55,688 nucleotides of DNA. Origin: Enterococcus hulanensis. Its GTDB lineage: Bacteria; Bacillota; Bacilli; Lactobacillales; Enterococcaceae. Positions 43,660-52,659 of this stretch are shown here, in pieces. A program made the translations under genes and the position numbers. The notes under the pieces are model-generated. The model had not been told where the DNA came from. It worked only from the letters and a program-made list of their open reading frames with translations, and ran no database searches. Location of the stretch: the NCBI RefSeq assembly GCF_005405485.1, contig NZ_BJED01000024.1:1-55688 (forward strand), in the 5' to 3' direction. Each line of letters opens with the position of its first letter. Within the stretch, counting starts at the first letter, position 1.

Positions 43660-45051
43660 CTATTGAAAAATTTTCTCTTTAGGAAAATCCATTTTATCTA
43701 AAGATGTACATATTTCATCTTCTTCTAAACCTTGCGAAGAAACTTTATCAAATAAAATTTTGATCGTTTGTAACAAGATTTTTAAATCCAACATGAACGA
43801 ATACTTCTTGATATACAACAAATCGAATTTCAACTTACTATTATAATCAGATGCATATTTCCCATAAACTTGAGCATAACCAGTAATCCCAGCACGCACA
43901 TTATGACGTAAATAGTAGTAGGGATTTTCTTGATTAAATTGCTCAACAAAGAAAGGTCGTTCAGGGCGAGGCCCAATAATCGACATATCACCTTTTAATA
44001 CATTGATTAGTTGAGGTAATTCATCAAAACGAACTGCACGAATAAACTTCCCCACTGGCGTCACTCGTGCATCATTACTTTTAGCTAAAACAGGACCTGA
44101 TTTAGATTCAGCCGTTGCGCTCATAGAGCGGAACTTATAAATTGGAAATTCTCTTTGATCTTGTGTAATTCGGATTTGTTTATAGATAATTGGTCCTGGT
44201 GATGTAGTTTTCACCAATATTGCAGTGATCAACATGAATGGAGAAGCGATCACCAACAAAATTAATGAGACAACAATGTCAAAAAGACGTTTAAACATTG
44301 CATCCTCTGAAGGTATTCTGAATCCAGAAGATTCAATAATACTCTCGTCCTCAAAGTTCATGATATTAGGATTGATCGTTACTAAATTTTCAAACGTGGT
44401 ATTCAAGAATAGTTTTTTTTCTTTCTTAGTAACAAGTTGATAAACTTTAATCTTTTCAGTTTCCTCAATCTCTGATGATAAATAGACAATATCTACGTCA
44501 TCAACAATATTAACAAGATTATCATAAAAATGATCCAGCACTATTGACTGTACTTTATGTTTATTATTTTTTTGTGAACCAAAATTTTGAATTGCTGGCG
44601 CAACATCCTTTTCAAACCCAAGAATTGTCACTTTCTTATCTGAGCTCAGCCTCATATAAGCTTTATAGATAATCGTCCGATAAATAATCAGGAAAACAGT
44701 TCCCAACATAAACGAAATCAAAATTACTGTTCTCGGAAATGCAAACCATCGCCCAGCAAAGGTAATGATCATAATACCTAAAGACATCAAAAATTGTCCA
44801 ATAACGGTCACAAATACAATATCACTCACGATTCGATTATAGAAAACATAGGTGCCTAGTAAAACATTTAATATTACAAAGAAAACCGAAATAAATAATG
44901 CGGAGCCCTCGAAGGTCTGAAAGTTTCTTTCTGGAATGGCTCCACCAAATTTTAGCAAAAAACTAAGATAAACGGAGAAATTATAAACGATCACGTCCAT
45001 CAAAATAATTAAAAATCGACGGGCGGCGCTCCATTCGCCACTTTTATTCAT
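43660..45051 (-). CDS. epaR: Undecaprenyl-phosphate sugar phosphotransferase EpaR-like
   Basis: A 463-residue polyprenyl glycosylphosphotransferase. Four or five helices lie in the first about 130 residues, a CoA-binding-like Rossmann region (about 145-240) follows, then the catalytic domain from KRLFDIVVSLILLVIASP (about 255) with PIYKFRSM, VRFDELPQLINVLKGDMS and GPRPERPFF. Such enzymes place the first sugar-1-phosphate on undecaprenyl phosphate. By position after epaL-M-N-O it matches E. faecalis EpaR, which begins the decoration. AGGAG precedes the ATG. Confidence 0.87.
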   Translation of the reverse strand: MNKSGEWSAARRFLIILMDVIVYNFSVYLSFLLKFGGAIPERNFQTFEGSALFISVFFVILNVLLGTYVFYNRIVSDIVFVTVIGQFLMSLGIMIITFAGRWFAFPRTVILISFMLGTVFLIIYRTIIYKAYMRLSSDKKVTILGFEKDVAPAIQNFGSQKNNKHKVQSIVLDHFYDNLVNIVDDVDIVYLSSEIEETEKIKVYQLVTKKEKKLFLNTTFENLVTINPNIMNFEDESIIESSGFRIPSEDAMFKRLFDIVVSLILLVIASPFMLITAILVKTTSPGPIIYKQIRITQDQREFPIYKFRSMSATAESKSGPVLAKSNDARVTPVGKFIRAVRFDELPQLINVLKGDMSIIGPRPERPFFVEQFNQENPYYYLRHNVRAGITGYAQVYGKYASDYNSKLKFDLLYIKKYSFMLDLKILLQTIKILFDKVSSQGLEEDEICTSLDKMDFPKEKIFQ

Positions 45052-45465
45052 ATAAACACTCCTAATCCACGAAATAATCCATTACACATCTTACCATATA
45101 GGCAAAAAAAAGAGTAGCTTTCCTAAGAAAAGTAATAAAAAAGAAAAGATCAAAGAATAGGCTGAGTTTATTTAGCTGCTTGTTTTAAACAGCATGATTA
45201 TTAGCCACTGTTCTACTTATAAATTTGAAATAATCCTTTATGAGTAATTAGTGAAAGCTCCAAAAAAATACAAAAAATCCTTCCAAATTGATAGACTGAT
45301 GCTGGTTTCCCGAATGCATCGCAATCAAACTTAGAAGGTATGAGGTATTCTTATGATAAAGAATAATTAAAGTTTAGCACATGAAAATAGAATTGCATGT
45401 ATTTCATCATTTTTAGGCTGAACTACCATAAGACAAACACTTACTATAGTGTTACTCTAACTCAT
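45052..45465. other. Intergenic region upstream of the epaR-like gene
   Basis: 414 AT-rich bases without a credible gene. On the minus strand an extended -10 TGGTAAGAT (45088-45093 plus TGG) lies 37 bases before the epaR ATG, just after an eight-T tract. A weak hairpin (CTTTTC/GGAAAG) before that T tract could be a terminator for the acyltransferase. The size of the gap suggests the variable module is transcribed from its own promoter here. Confidence 0.4.
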
Positions 45466-46506
45466 TCATATTTTTGATTTTGAATAAAGAGTTTTTACCA
45501 TTTCCCTTATCATAGAAGCGATAAATTGCATTAAATATGCTAATAGTATCGTAGATATAATGACTGCACAAACATACAATAGACGATTTCCTATAAAGAC
45601 TATTTCACTACGTAGCAATTGCATAAATAATCCCTGATATAAATATATTTCGAAAGAAAATTTCTTCAATAACTGATAGGCTGGACTTTTAAATGATATT
45701 TTATAACTGCAAAGTACTATCAATGATACAAACAATAGAACTGAAAGTGCTCGAATAATTGGATGATAGAAGACTTCATCAATATATAAGAAAAAACTAA
45801 ATAGCACTGCTAGGACTCCTAATGATGCCCGATAGTTCCTAAAGAGAAAGCTAGTTATTCTATATTCTTTCGCTCCCCAGATAACTCCTAAAGGAAAGCA
45901 AAAAACGGCATTTGTCCACCATTCTCCATAATTCAGAAGACTCGCGATCAAAATCACTATGATAACGTTAACAATAAGTATCAAAAATAGAAATAAATCG
46001 TTCTCTTTACTTAAATAGGCGCTAATGAAAAATACAGCATATAAATACATGATCATTATAGTAAACCAGCCATTCCCAACGAACGGATTCCCATTTACTA
46101 GTGAATACAGTGCTGCATGAAAGTTCAACTCACCAATCAGGTTACGATATACAAAATAAACAACCATTGCTATTAAAAATGGAATGAGAATACTCATGCC
46201 CCTCTTTTTAAAAAAAGTTTCTAAATAAGATTTCCCTTTCTGTTTAAATTGTTTTATTAGTCCGTATCCAGAAACAAAGAAAAATAATCCTACTGCTAAT
46301 CTACCGGCAATTATCAATCTAGAAGACAAAAAAGAATCCGGATAATCCCTGAGAATTTGCGATAAGTGATGTAAAATCACAAAAACAACAGCAATTATCT
46401 GTAAATTTGTCGTAGTTTCAACAGATAAACTTTGATTAGAATAATCCGGATTTCTTACTATGCTTAAAATAATAAAAAAAACAATGATTAAAAAAACTAA
46501 ATCCAT
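45466..46506 (-). CDS. Acyltransferase 3 family membrane protein
   Basis: A 346-residue protein with about ten helices. LQIIAVVFVILHHLSQILRD near 37-56 holds the catalytic histidine, LAVGLFFFVSGYGL near 71-84 and FFKKRGMSILIPFL near 100-113 hold the family arginine. Such proteins acetylate or succinylate sugars of surface glycans. ATG at 46506 is chosen because GAGGTG is eight bases away; a TTG two codons earlier is also possible. It lies between an IS remnant and epaR and has its own promoter candidate, so it may be an insertion into the locus. Confidence 0.83.
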   Translation of the reverse strand: MDLVFLIIVFFIILSIVRNPDYSNQSLSVETTTNLQIIAVVFVILHHLSQILRDYPDSFLSSRLIIAGRLAVGLFFFVSGYGLIKQFKQKGKSYLETFFKKRGMSILIPFLIAMVVYFVYRNLIGELNFHAALYSLVNGNPFVGNGWFTIMIMYLYAVFFISAYLSKENDLFLFLILIVNVIIVILIASLLNYGEWWTNAVFCFPLGVIWGAKEYRITSFLFRNYRASLGVLAVLFSFFLYIDEVFYHPIIRALSVLLFVSLIVLCSYKISFKSPAYQLLKKFSFEIYLYQGLFMQLLRSEIVFIGNRLLYVCAVIISTILLAYLMQFIASMIREMVKTLYSKSKI

Positions 46507-46527
46507 CCCCAACTCACCTCAAATCGT

Positions 46528-46555
46528 AATATATATATTGTATCAAATTTCACAA
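46528..46555 (-). promoter_or_regulatory. Candidate promoter of the acyltransferase gene
   Basis: Minus strand TTGTGA (46550-46555), 16-base spacer, TATATT (46528-46533), ending beside the degenerate right end of the IS remnant. Confidence 0.4.
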
Positions 46556-46556
46556 T

Positions 46557-47330
46557 TTATTATCAGAGAAAATTAGACTTTTTTCGAAGTATAGAAATCC
46601 ACTCTATTTTTCTTTGTTCCTATCGATGATTCTATTTTAGGAATCTTTCAATGTTGCCTTTCTCAATCGCACTGAACTCTGCCAACTTATTTTCCCCTTC
46701 CTTCATACGCTCATAATGGTAACAATAGATGTAGTAATCGATTCTGTTTTAATAAACTAAAGTAATTCTCCATGATTGAATTATCTAAACAGGTTCCTTT
46801 AAGAGGGTTATTTTGAAAGATTTTATGTTCTTTCAACTTATGTTTGTAAGCCCTCATTCGATAGGCTCAGCCTTGATCACAATGAAGGTTTCGACGATAG
46901 ATACAAGTATTCTATTGTTACTTGAATTGCTTCCTCAAAAATATCCATAGCGACCAACGCGTTCGGCTTATTTGAAATGCGATGAGAAACAATCTCACGG
47001 TTTACATATCTAGAAAAGGACCAAGATACATTTTCTTTTAGCGATTGATTCCTGATTTGTTTGGCGCAAAATATTTTAAATCTATCGCATCGATCTTAAG
47101 TTGATCAGAATAATCTTAATCTTGTTATTTTCAAAGGAGCCGTTCTTTGCTCAATTCTCGACAAACTCCACGTAACTATTTTTTGATTTCATCCTATATT
47201 TCTTTCGTAAATACGTTATTCCATCTTTTCCTTCACGATAATCTTGAACGATATTAAGTTTGAAATCAAAACTATACTTAGCTTTAAAAATACCGACCCC
47301 AAAAAAATCTAACTTCTGGAGGTCGGTACA
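46557..47330 (-). mobile_element. Decayed IS3-family (IS150-group-like) element
   Basis: Minus strand. The left end at 47330 reads TGTACCGACC followed by an AAGTTAGA block typical of IS3-family ends; near 46558-46588 a degenerate copy of the inverted repeat (AAAAAA-TCTAA-TT) marks the right end. Reading leftwards, an OrfA-like start KAKYSFDFKLNIVQDY and YLRKKYRMKSK is visible at about 47155-47288, and OrfB-like pieces RMRAYKHKLKEHKIFQ and GTCLDNSIMENYFSLLKQ (with the DDE glutamate) at about 46755-46860. Stops and frameshifts interrupt every frame, including TGA in place of the tryptophan in the HCDQGW-like motif. It cannot be active. Confidence 0.85.
47286..47328 (-). terminator. IS-end hairpin likely terminating epaO
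   Basis: Minus strand: TACCGACC (47321-47328) pairs with GGTCGGTA (47291-47298), then TTTTTAAA. The stop of epaO is 16 bases upstream. The hairpin is part of the IS end. Confidence 0.6.
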
Positions 47331-47343
47331 GTTTAAATCTAGA

Positions 47344-49491
47344 TCAGTTATCCTTCAACCTCACCGAAAAATCTCCTCCAACTCTTGTCAAATTGGGATT
47401 GTAATATGGATCATTCTCAATATATCCAGCCCAAGTTTCTTCCATATACTTCGTTTCTTTGTCGAAGCGGGCCTGTTTTTCTGGTGTATTTTCGTATCCG
47501 CGGGATTGGGATTCGAAGTGATACAATTCTACAGCGTGAAGCCATACATTGTTATGGCCTTTTTCGTATTCTTTTAAGCATAGATCGACATCGTTGAAAG
47601 CGACAGTCAGCTCTTCATTGAACCCGCCGATTTCTATAAAGTCTTTCGCACGAATCATCATGCAGGCTGCGGTAACTGCTAAATAATCTACGTTAATCTC
47701 AAGTTTTCCGAAATAACCGAAGTCTCCACGAGGGAAGGTGTGATGTCCGTGTCCGGCGGCGCCGCCCATTCCAAGAATTACACCTGCGTGTTGAATCGTA
47801 TTGTTGGGATAGTATAATTTTGTACCAACACAGCCAATCCGCTCGAACTGTGCAAAGGAGACCATTTTTGTCATCCATTCTGGTGTAATCACTTCGGTAT
47901 CATTGTTTAGAAACAACAGATATTTTCCCTTAGCGACTTTTGAAGCTAAATTATTGATACGTGAATAGTTAAAGGGAATATCGATTGATTCGACAATAAA
48001 TCGTTCACCTAATTGTTTTTGATAATTTGCATAGAGCTCCTGCATCTCAGGCTGGTCGCTGCCGTTATCCGCCATTACGATTTCGTAATTAGGATAGGTG
48101 GTTTTTTCGATGATGGAATCAACACAACGCTTCACATCGTCATAGCCGTTACGTGTAGGAATGATCACACTGACTAGATCCTCCGAAAGTACTTGATAGT
48201 CTACATCGTACAACCCATTTCCTGCTGCGTGATTGACTGTCGCTTTGATTCCACGACGATTGATTGCATCCTGGACAGCTTTTAAGCCAGCATCGAAGGC
48301 ATAGCTCTTCGTTGACTGATCGGCTGCCGTTGAGCTTGGTAAGATCCGCCAGTAATATAGAATTTGCGGAATATGTGCGATTCGATCAGCAGTGGTTTGC
48401 TCTGTAAAGCGTAGAACCAAATCATAATCCTGCGAGCCTTCATAACCGACACGGAAACCGCCGATTTTCTCCATGATTGAACGGCGATAAATGCCTAAGT
48501 GGGAAATGTAATTTGTTCCCAGTAATAGATCTGGCGACCAATCTGGTTTGAAGGCTGGGTCGAATCGTTTGCCTGCCATGTCGATTTTGTCTTCATCGCT
48601 ATAAATCAAATCCAAATCGGCATTTTTATTCAAGCATTTTGCCACTTCGTATAAGGCGATCGGTGCTAATTCATCGTCGTTGTCCAGCAAGGCAACAAAC
48701 TCACCTGTCGCGATTTCTAATGCCGAATTAGTCGCTTTAGAGATATGTCCATTTTCAGAACGGAAGACGATCTTGATTCGCGAGTCTTGAGCTGCAAATT
48801 TTTCTAGTAACGGTCTTACTGACGCGTCAGTAGAATGATCGTCAGCCATACATAATTCCCATTTTGGATAAAACTGATTCTGAACAGATTCGATACATTT
48901 CGCCAGCCATTTTTCTTCTACATTATAAACGGGCATCAAAATCGAGATTACCGGTTGGTATTCGAATGCCATGATTTCAGCTTTGATCGCTTCTATGTTC
49001 CAGTTTTCGTTTTCGGCAATCCATTGTTGATAGCTTTCATCGGATTGCTTGCTTTGTTCCAGCTTGACCCTCCGCAAGGTATTTTTTAAACCATTACGTT
49101 TTAAATAGCTCAGCGCTTTACGTGTTTTGCCGTAAAGTGCCTGTATTTGAGATGGCTGCTTTGGCTCTCTTACAATGTTTTCGTTGGGTACAAAGGTTTG
49201 TGTTTGTATTAGATCATCAAAACGAAAATCAAGCGTAATTTTTTCTGCCGGATTCTCCACAAAAAGTTTCAAACTAAATCCCATTTGCAAACTTGCGCTC
49301 GTTTTGTGGGCAGCAGCCACATCTGAACGAGGATACCATTCAATTTTGCTGCTGATCACATTTTCCGCAGAAAGGACGAATGTCGGCACTTTTTTTGAAG
49401 CAAGGTCGAGTGCCCAGCCTGTAATTTCTAATTGTTTTGTTTCTGACTGAAACCTGCATTGATCAATGCAAACTTGTTCATTTTTTGCCAT
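47344..49491 (-). CDS. epaO: EpaO-like dual GT2 glycosyltransferase
   Basis: A 715-residue cytoplasmic enzyme. A beta-rich N-terminal domain (about 1-115, ITGWALDLASKKVP) and basic linker precede GT2 domain 1 (about 183-400: ISILMPVYNVEEKW, MADDHSTD, LLDNDDELAP, GSQDYDLVLR) and GT2 domain 2 (about 440-700: VSVIIPTRNGYDDV, MADNGSDQ, FLNNDTEV, FNDVDLCLKE). Both domains keep the acidic motifs needed for nucleotide-sugar and metal binding. Dual domains suggest alternating sugar addition to a rhamnan or a linkage unit. GGAGG precedes the ATG, four bases after epaN. The assignment to EpaO is by order and architecture. Confidence 0.83.
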   Translation of the reverse strand: MAKNEQVCIDQCRFQSETKQLEITGWALDLASKKVPTFVLSAENVISSKIEWYPRSDVAAAHKTSASLQMGFSLKLFVENPAEKITLDFRFDDLIQTQTFVPNENIVREPKQPSQIQALYGKTRKALSYLKRNGLKNTLRRVKLEQSKQSDESYQQWIAENENWNIEAIKAEIMAFEYQPVISILMPVYNVEEKWLAKCIESVQNQFYPKWELCMADDHSTDASVRPLLEKFAAQDSRIKIVFRSENGHISKATNSALEIATGEFVALLDNDDELAPIALYEVAKCLNKNADLDLIYSDEDKIDMAGKRFDPAFKPDWSPDLLLGTNYISHLGIYRRSIMEKIGGFRVGYEGSQDYDLVLRFTEQTTADRIAHIPQILYYWRILPSSTAADQSTKSYAFDAGLKAVQDAINRRGIKATVNHAAGNGLYDVDYQVLSEDLVSVIIPTRNGYDDVKRCVDSIIEKTTYPNYEIVMADNGSDQPEMQELYANYQKQLGERFIVESIDIPFNYSRINNLASKVAKGKYLLFLNNDTEVITPEWMTKMVSFAQFERIGCVGTKLYYPNNTIQHAGVILGMGGAAGHGHHTFPRGDFGYFGKLEINVDYLAVTAACMMIRAKDFIEIGGFNEELTVAFNDVDLCLKEYEKGHNNVWLHAVELYHFESQSRGYENTPEKQARFDKETKYMEETWAGYIENDPYYNPNLTRVGGDFSVRLKDN

Positions 49492-49495
49492 CGGA

Positions 49496-52400
49496 TTAAC
49501 CTCCTATGCTGAATTGATTTGGATTGATCAATGGATCGTTCAATTCTTGAGAATATTTATTAGTCAAAGCTTCGTATGCTTCTTTTTTTACGTTAAAGTG
49601 GTTTTCGCCAGAATAGCGCACTTCAAAATACGGATCAAAAATCAACTTTTTCTCTTCCTTCGCTAAGCGAATCGAAAAATCAATTCCTTTGATCTCTGCA
49701 GGTAGTTCCATATCAAAACCACCCAGAGTCAAAAACGCATCTTTCTGGAGGATCAACACATCTTCTGTTGCTGTATAGATTTCTCGCGGTAACGCAGGAC
49801 GGAAATAAGTCCCAATTGTTTTATTGGATAGACCTTGCTGTTCATACACTACCCGTTCATGAGCTGGATCAATAATCACACCGCAATTTAAAATGGCATC
49901 ATCTTTACTGATGACTTTTCCCACGACTGCTCCAACATTCGGTAAACGAACAAAGTTCATCGCTTCTTGCAGCCAAGTATTTTCTGTAGGCACCAATTCT
50001 GCGGTTAAGAATACTAAGAACTCTCCAGCAGCTTCTCTAGCTAATTCGTTCTCATTCTTGCCAGCAAAAGCTCGAATGCGTGCATCTTTAATGTCTGTGC
50101 TGCTTGCTAAAATTTCAAACTCGTTCCATTCAGTCGCTAAGAGTTTCTTCAACTGCTTTTCGCTAGGTTTGCCACTTAAAACGATTGAAACCTTAGGCTC
50201 TGTTTCATACCTAAAGTCGATCTTATAGGCCCCATAATTTTTTGTCATTGATACGACACCATCAAGTTTGCGTCGTTCAAGAGCCGCTTGCACAGCATTT
50301 TGTCCAGCCACATAAGCATACTCTTTACTTTGCGGGTCCATAGCGACAGATGTTTCGATCGTACGCCAATGGTAAAGAATATTTGAAACATGGTGAATTT
50401 CCTTCGCCGCTTCGGTAGCACGCAAAACAAAGTCATAGTCCTGACTACCATTAAATTCCGTTCGTAATCCGCCAACGGTCTCTATAATCGAACGTTTTAC
50501 CACCACAAAATGAGTAATGTAATTGTGACCTAGTAATAGGGTTTCATTCCAATTCGGTTTGAAGAAAGGGTCAAAGCGTTTGCCGCTCATGGACAATTTG
50601 TCCTCATCCGTATAAATAAATTCGCGATTTTGGTTTTCGTTCAGTGCATTGACAACTGCTAATAATGCCGTATCAGCTAAAATATCATCATTATCCATAA
50701 AACCAATATAATCGCCAGTTGTGATCTCAATCGCTGAGTTTGTTGCTTCTGAAATGTGTCCATTTTTTTCACGAAGAACAATTTTCACCCGCTCATCCGC
50801 AGACGCTAATTCTTCCAGTAACGGTTTGATATGCGCTTTTGGCGAAGCATCATCTGCTAAGCAAAGTTCCCAATTCGAATAAACCTGATCTGTCAGCGAC
50901 TTCACACAAGCGCGCAGCCATTTTTCATCAACATTGTAAACTGGCACTACCAAAGAAATTTTGGGTTGGAAGGTTAAGTCCTTTGACGCTTCGATAAGCT
51001 GTGCACGGGTTGGTTCTTCAACCTTCGTCATCCACTCTTCGTAACTCGCACTTTGCTGTTTTGAACGCTGGTAATTTTTGACCGCGCCAGAAAAACCATT
51101 GCGTTTGATAGAACCAAGCAAATGGCGAATTTTTCTCGTTACTGGTGTGCTAGCAGCCTGCGTATTTTTGGCCATAATCGGATAAACTTGATCCTGATCA
51201 TCTAAAACTAACAGCTTAATACCATCAGTTACTTGCATATTCCTCGCCGTTAAAATAAAACCAAATTTTTCGGTTGAATCAATCCCAAAGACTTCATTCA
51301 CATCTGGTCGATAGATTAGGTTCACTTGCAGTGGATTCATTGATTCAGCTAATAAATAATCTAACGGTCGTTTAGTCGCCTCTGAAAAGCCCCAGCCCTT
51401 GATGATTGCTTCGTTTTCCGATTCATTGTTTTCGATCGATTCAATTGTCAGTTTGATCCCTTCTATTTCAGCGTTTGCCTCCGCATAAGGGATATTTTTT
51501 AATTGATAATCAAATTTATCAAAATAGTTTAATTTTAATTGAAGCAAACGATTCTTTTCTTTTTCACTCGCGACATCATCCATCACTTTGACTTCAGATG
51601 GGAAAAATTCTTCTTCATTTAGAACATTTACATTCACGGTATATTCTTTACCGGCTACCGCTGCACCGTCAATGACAACATAAGGCTCTTCCGTGACATC
51701 AGGGAACATAAAAAGATCTTCTTGATACCAAGAAGCATTCGTTTCCTCGATTTTCAGCAATTTATTATCAACGACAACGGATAGCTGGATCGACGCTGGA
51801 ACCTTGCCGATAACGATCCGTAACTTTTCAGTACTCGCTGGTGCTTGATGGACCGTCGTTTTATTCTCATTAGTTTGATTATTAAAAATATAAGGCTCAA
51901 CTTCAAACTTGTCATTGATCAGATAAGCAAGCTGCATCTGTTTATTATAATTGGAATTGATTGGCTCCACCCGTTCCGGATGTTCAACCGTTTCTTTACA
52001 CAGCGCATAGAAATACTGATAAACTTCGCCAAACGGTCGATTTTTAAAATCATAGCGGACCATTTCCGGCAATTCCTCGTAGCTGGCTGACAACTCATTT
52101 TGTCCAACCTGCGAGTAGGTAAAATCTTCTCGCCGAATTGATAGGCCGATCCGTTCGAACAGCTCTTCAAAGCCCTGCTGCGTATAAAAACTATTGTGAG
52201 TCCGATCTAGTAAGCCATATTGTTTCCAATCCAACTTATTATTAAATAGATCGATCAACACAGAATTATGTGCCAAATTGGGAAAAGTCAGTAAAATCTC
52301 GCCATTAGGCGCCAAGTATTTGCTGGCTTCTTCTAATGCTTTTTCCGAATCCGTCAAATGCTCCAAAACATCCGCAAAAATAATAAAGTCAAACTTCTTA

Positions 52401-52657
52401 CCAGCGAAATGTTCGTTCCATTTGTATTCTTCAATGTTTCCTAAAAAGCCGTCCTGGGCAAAGCCCATGACGTGCTCAAATAAGACCGGATCAAATTCGA
52501 CGATCGATACTTCACATTTTTTTTCGTTGATCAAATATTGGGTCATTCGGCCATTGCCGGGTCCAAATTCTAAAACAGAAGAACCGTCAGTGATTTGACT
52601 GATGATTTTCCCCACACTCGTATGCTCTTCAAGCGACAAATCAAAATCATACTTCAT
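49496..52657 (-). CDS. epaN: EpaN-like methyltransferase-glycosyltransferase fusion
   Basis: A 1053-residue protein. Residues about 1-200 form a class I SAM methyltransferase (SSVLEFGPGNGRMTQYL, FIIFADVLEHLTDSEKAL). A long beta region (about 260-540, including IKGWGFSEATKRPLD) leads to GT2 domain 1 (about 580-790: ISLVVPVYNVDEKW, ADDASP, FMDNDDILAD, GSQDYDFVLR). The last about 230 residues resemble EpaO domain 2 but lack its acidic motifs. From the beta domain onward it is a paralogue of EpaO. The start ATG at 52657 is two bases after the epaM stop; a GTG seven codons earlier is possible. Confidence 0.83.
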   Translation of the reverse strand: MKYDFDLSLEEHTSVGKIISQITDGSSVLEFGPGNGRMTQYLINEKKCEVSIVEFDPVLFEHVMGFAQDGFLGNIEEYKWNEHFAGKKFDFIIFADVLEHLTDSEKALEEASKYLAPNGEILLTFPNLAHNSVLIDLFNNKLDWKQYGLLDRTHNSFYTQQGFEELFERIGLSIRREDFTYSQVGQNELSASYEELPEMVRYDFKNRPFGEVYQYFYALCKETVEHPERVEPINSNYNKQMQLAYLINDKFEVEPYIFNNQTNENKTTVHQAPASTEKLRIVIGKVPASIQLSVVVDNKLLKIEETNASWYQEDLFMFPDVTEEPYVVIDGAAVAGKEYTVNVNVLNEEEFFPSEVKVMDDVASEKEKNRLLQLKLNYFDKFDYQLKNIPYAEANAEIEGIKLTIESIENNESENEAIIKGWGFSEATKRPLDYLLAESMNPLQVNLIYRPDVNEVFGIDSTEKFGFILTARNMQVTDGIKLLVLDDQDQVYPIMAKNTQAASTPVTRKIRHLLGSIKRNGFSGAVKNYQRSKQQSASYEEWMTKVEEPTRAQLIEASKDLTFQPKISLVVPVYNVDEKWLRACVKSLTDQVYSNWELCLADDASPKAHIKPLLEELASADERVKIVLREKNGHISEATNSAIEITTGDYIGFMDNDDILADTALLAVVNALNENQNREFIYTDEDKLSMSGKRFDPFFKPNWNETLLLGHNYITHFVVVKRSIIETVGGLRTEFNGSQDYDFVLRATEAAKEIHHVSNILYHWRTIETSVAMDPQSKEYAYVAGQNAVQAALERRKLDGVVSMTKNYGAYKIDFRYETEPKVSIVLSGKPSEKQLKKLLATEWNEFEILASSTDIKDARIRAFAGKNENELAREAAGEFLVFLTAELVPTENTWLQEAMNFVRLPNVGAVVGKVISKDDAILNCGVIIDPAHERVVYEQQGLSNKTIGTYFRPALPREIYTATEDVLILQKDAFLTLGGFDMELPAEIKGIDFSIRLAKEEKKLIFDPYFEVRYSGENHFNVKKEAYEALTNKYSQELNDPLINPNQFSIGG

Positions 52658-52659
52658 AA

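Noticed and set aside
51845-52598. Several frames of 80-106 residues antisense to epaN
   Set aside because: All lie opposite the strongly coding methyltransferase region and lack start signals.
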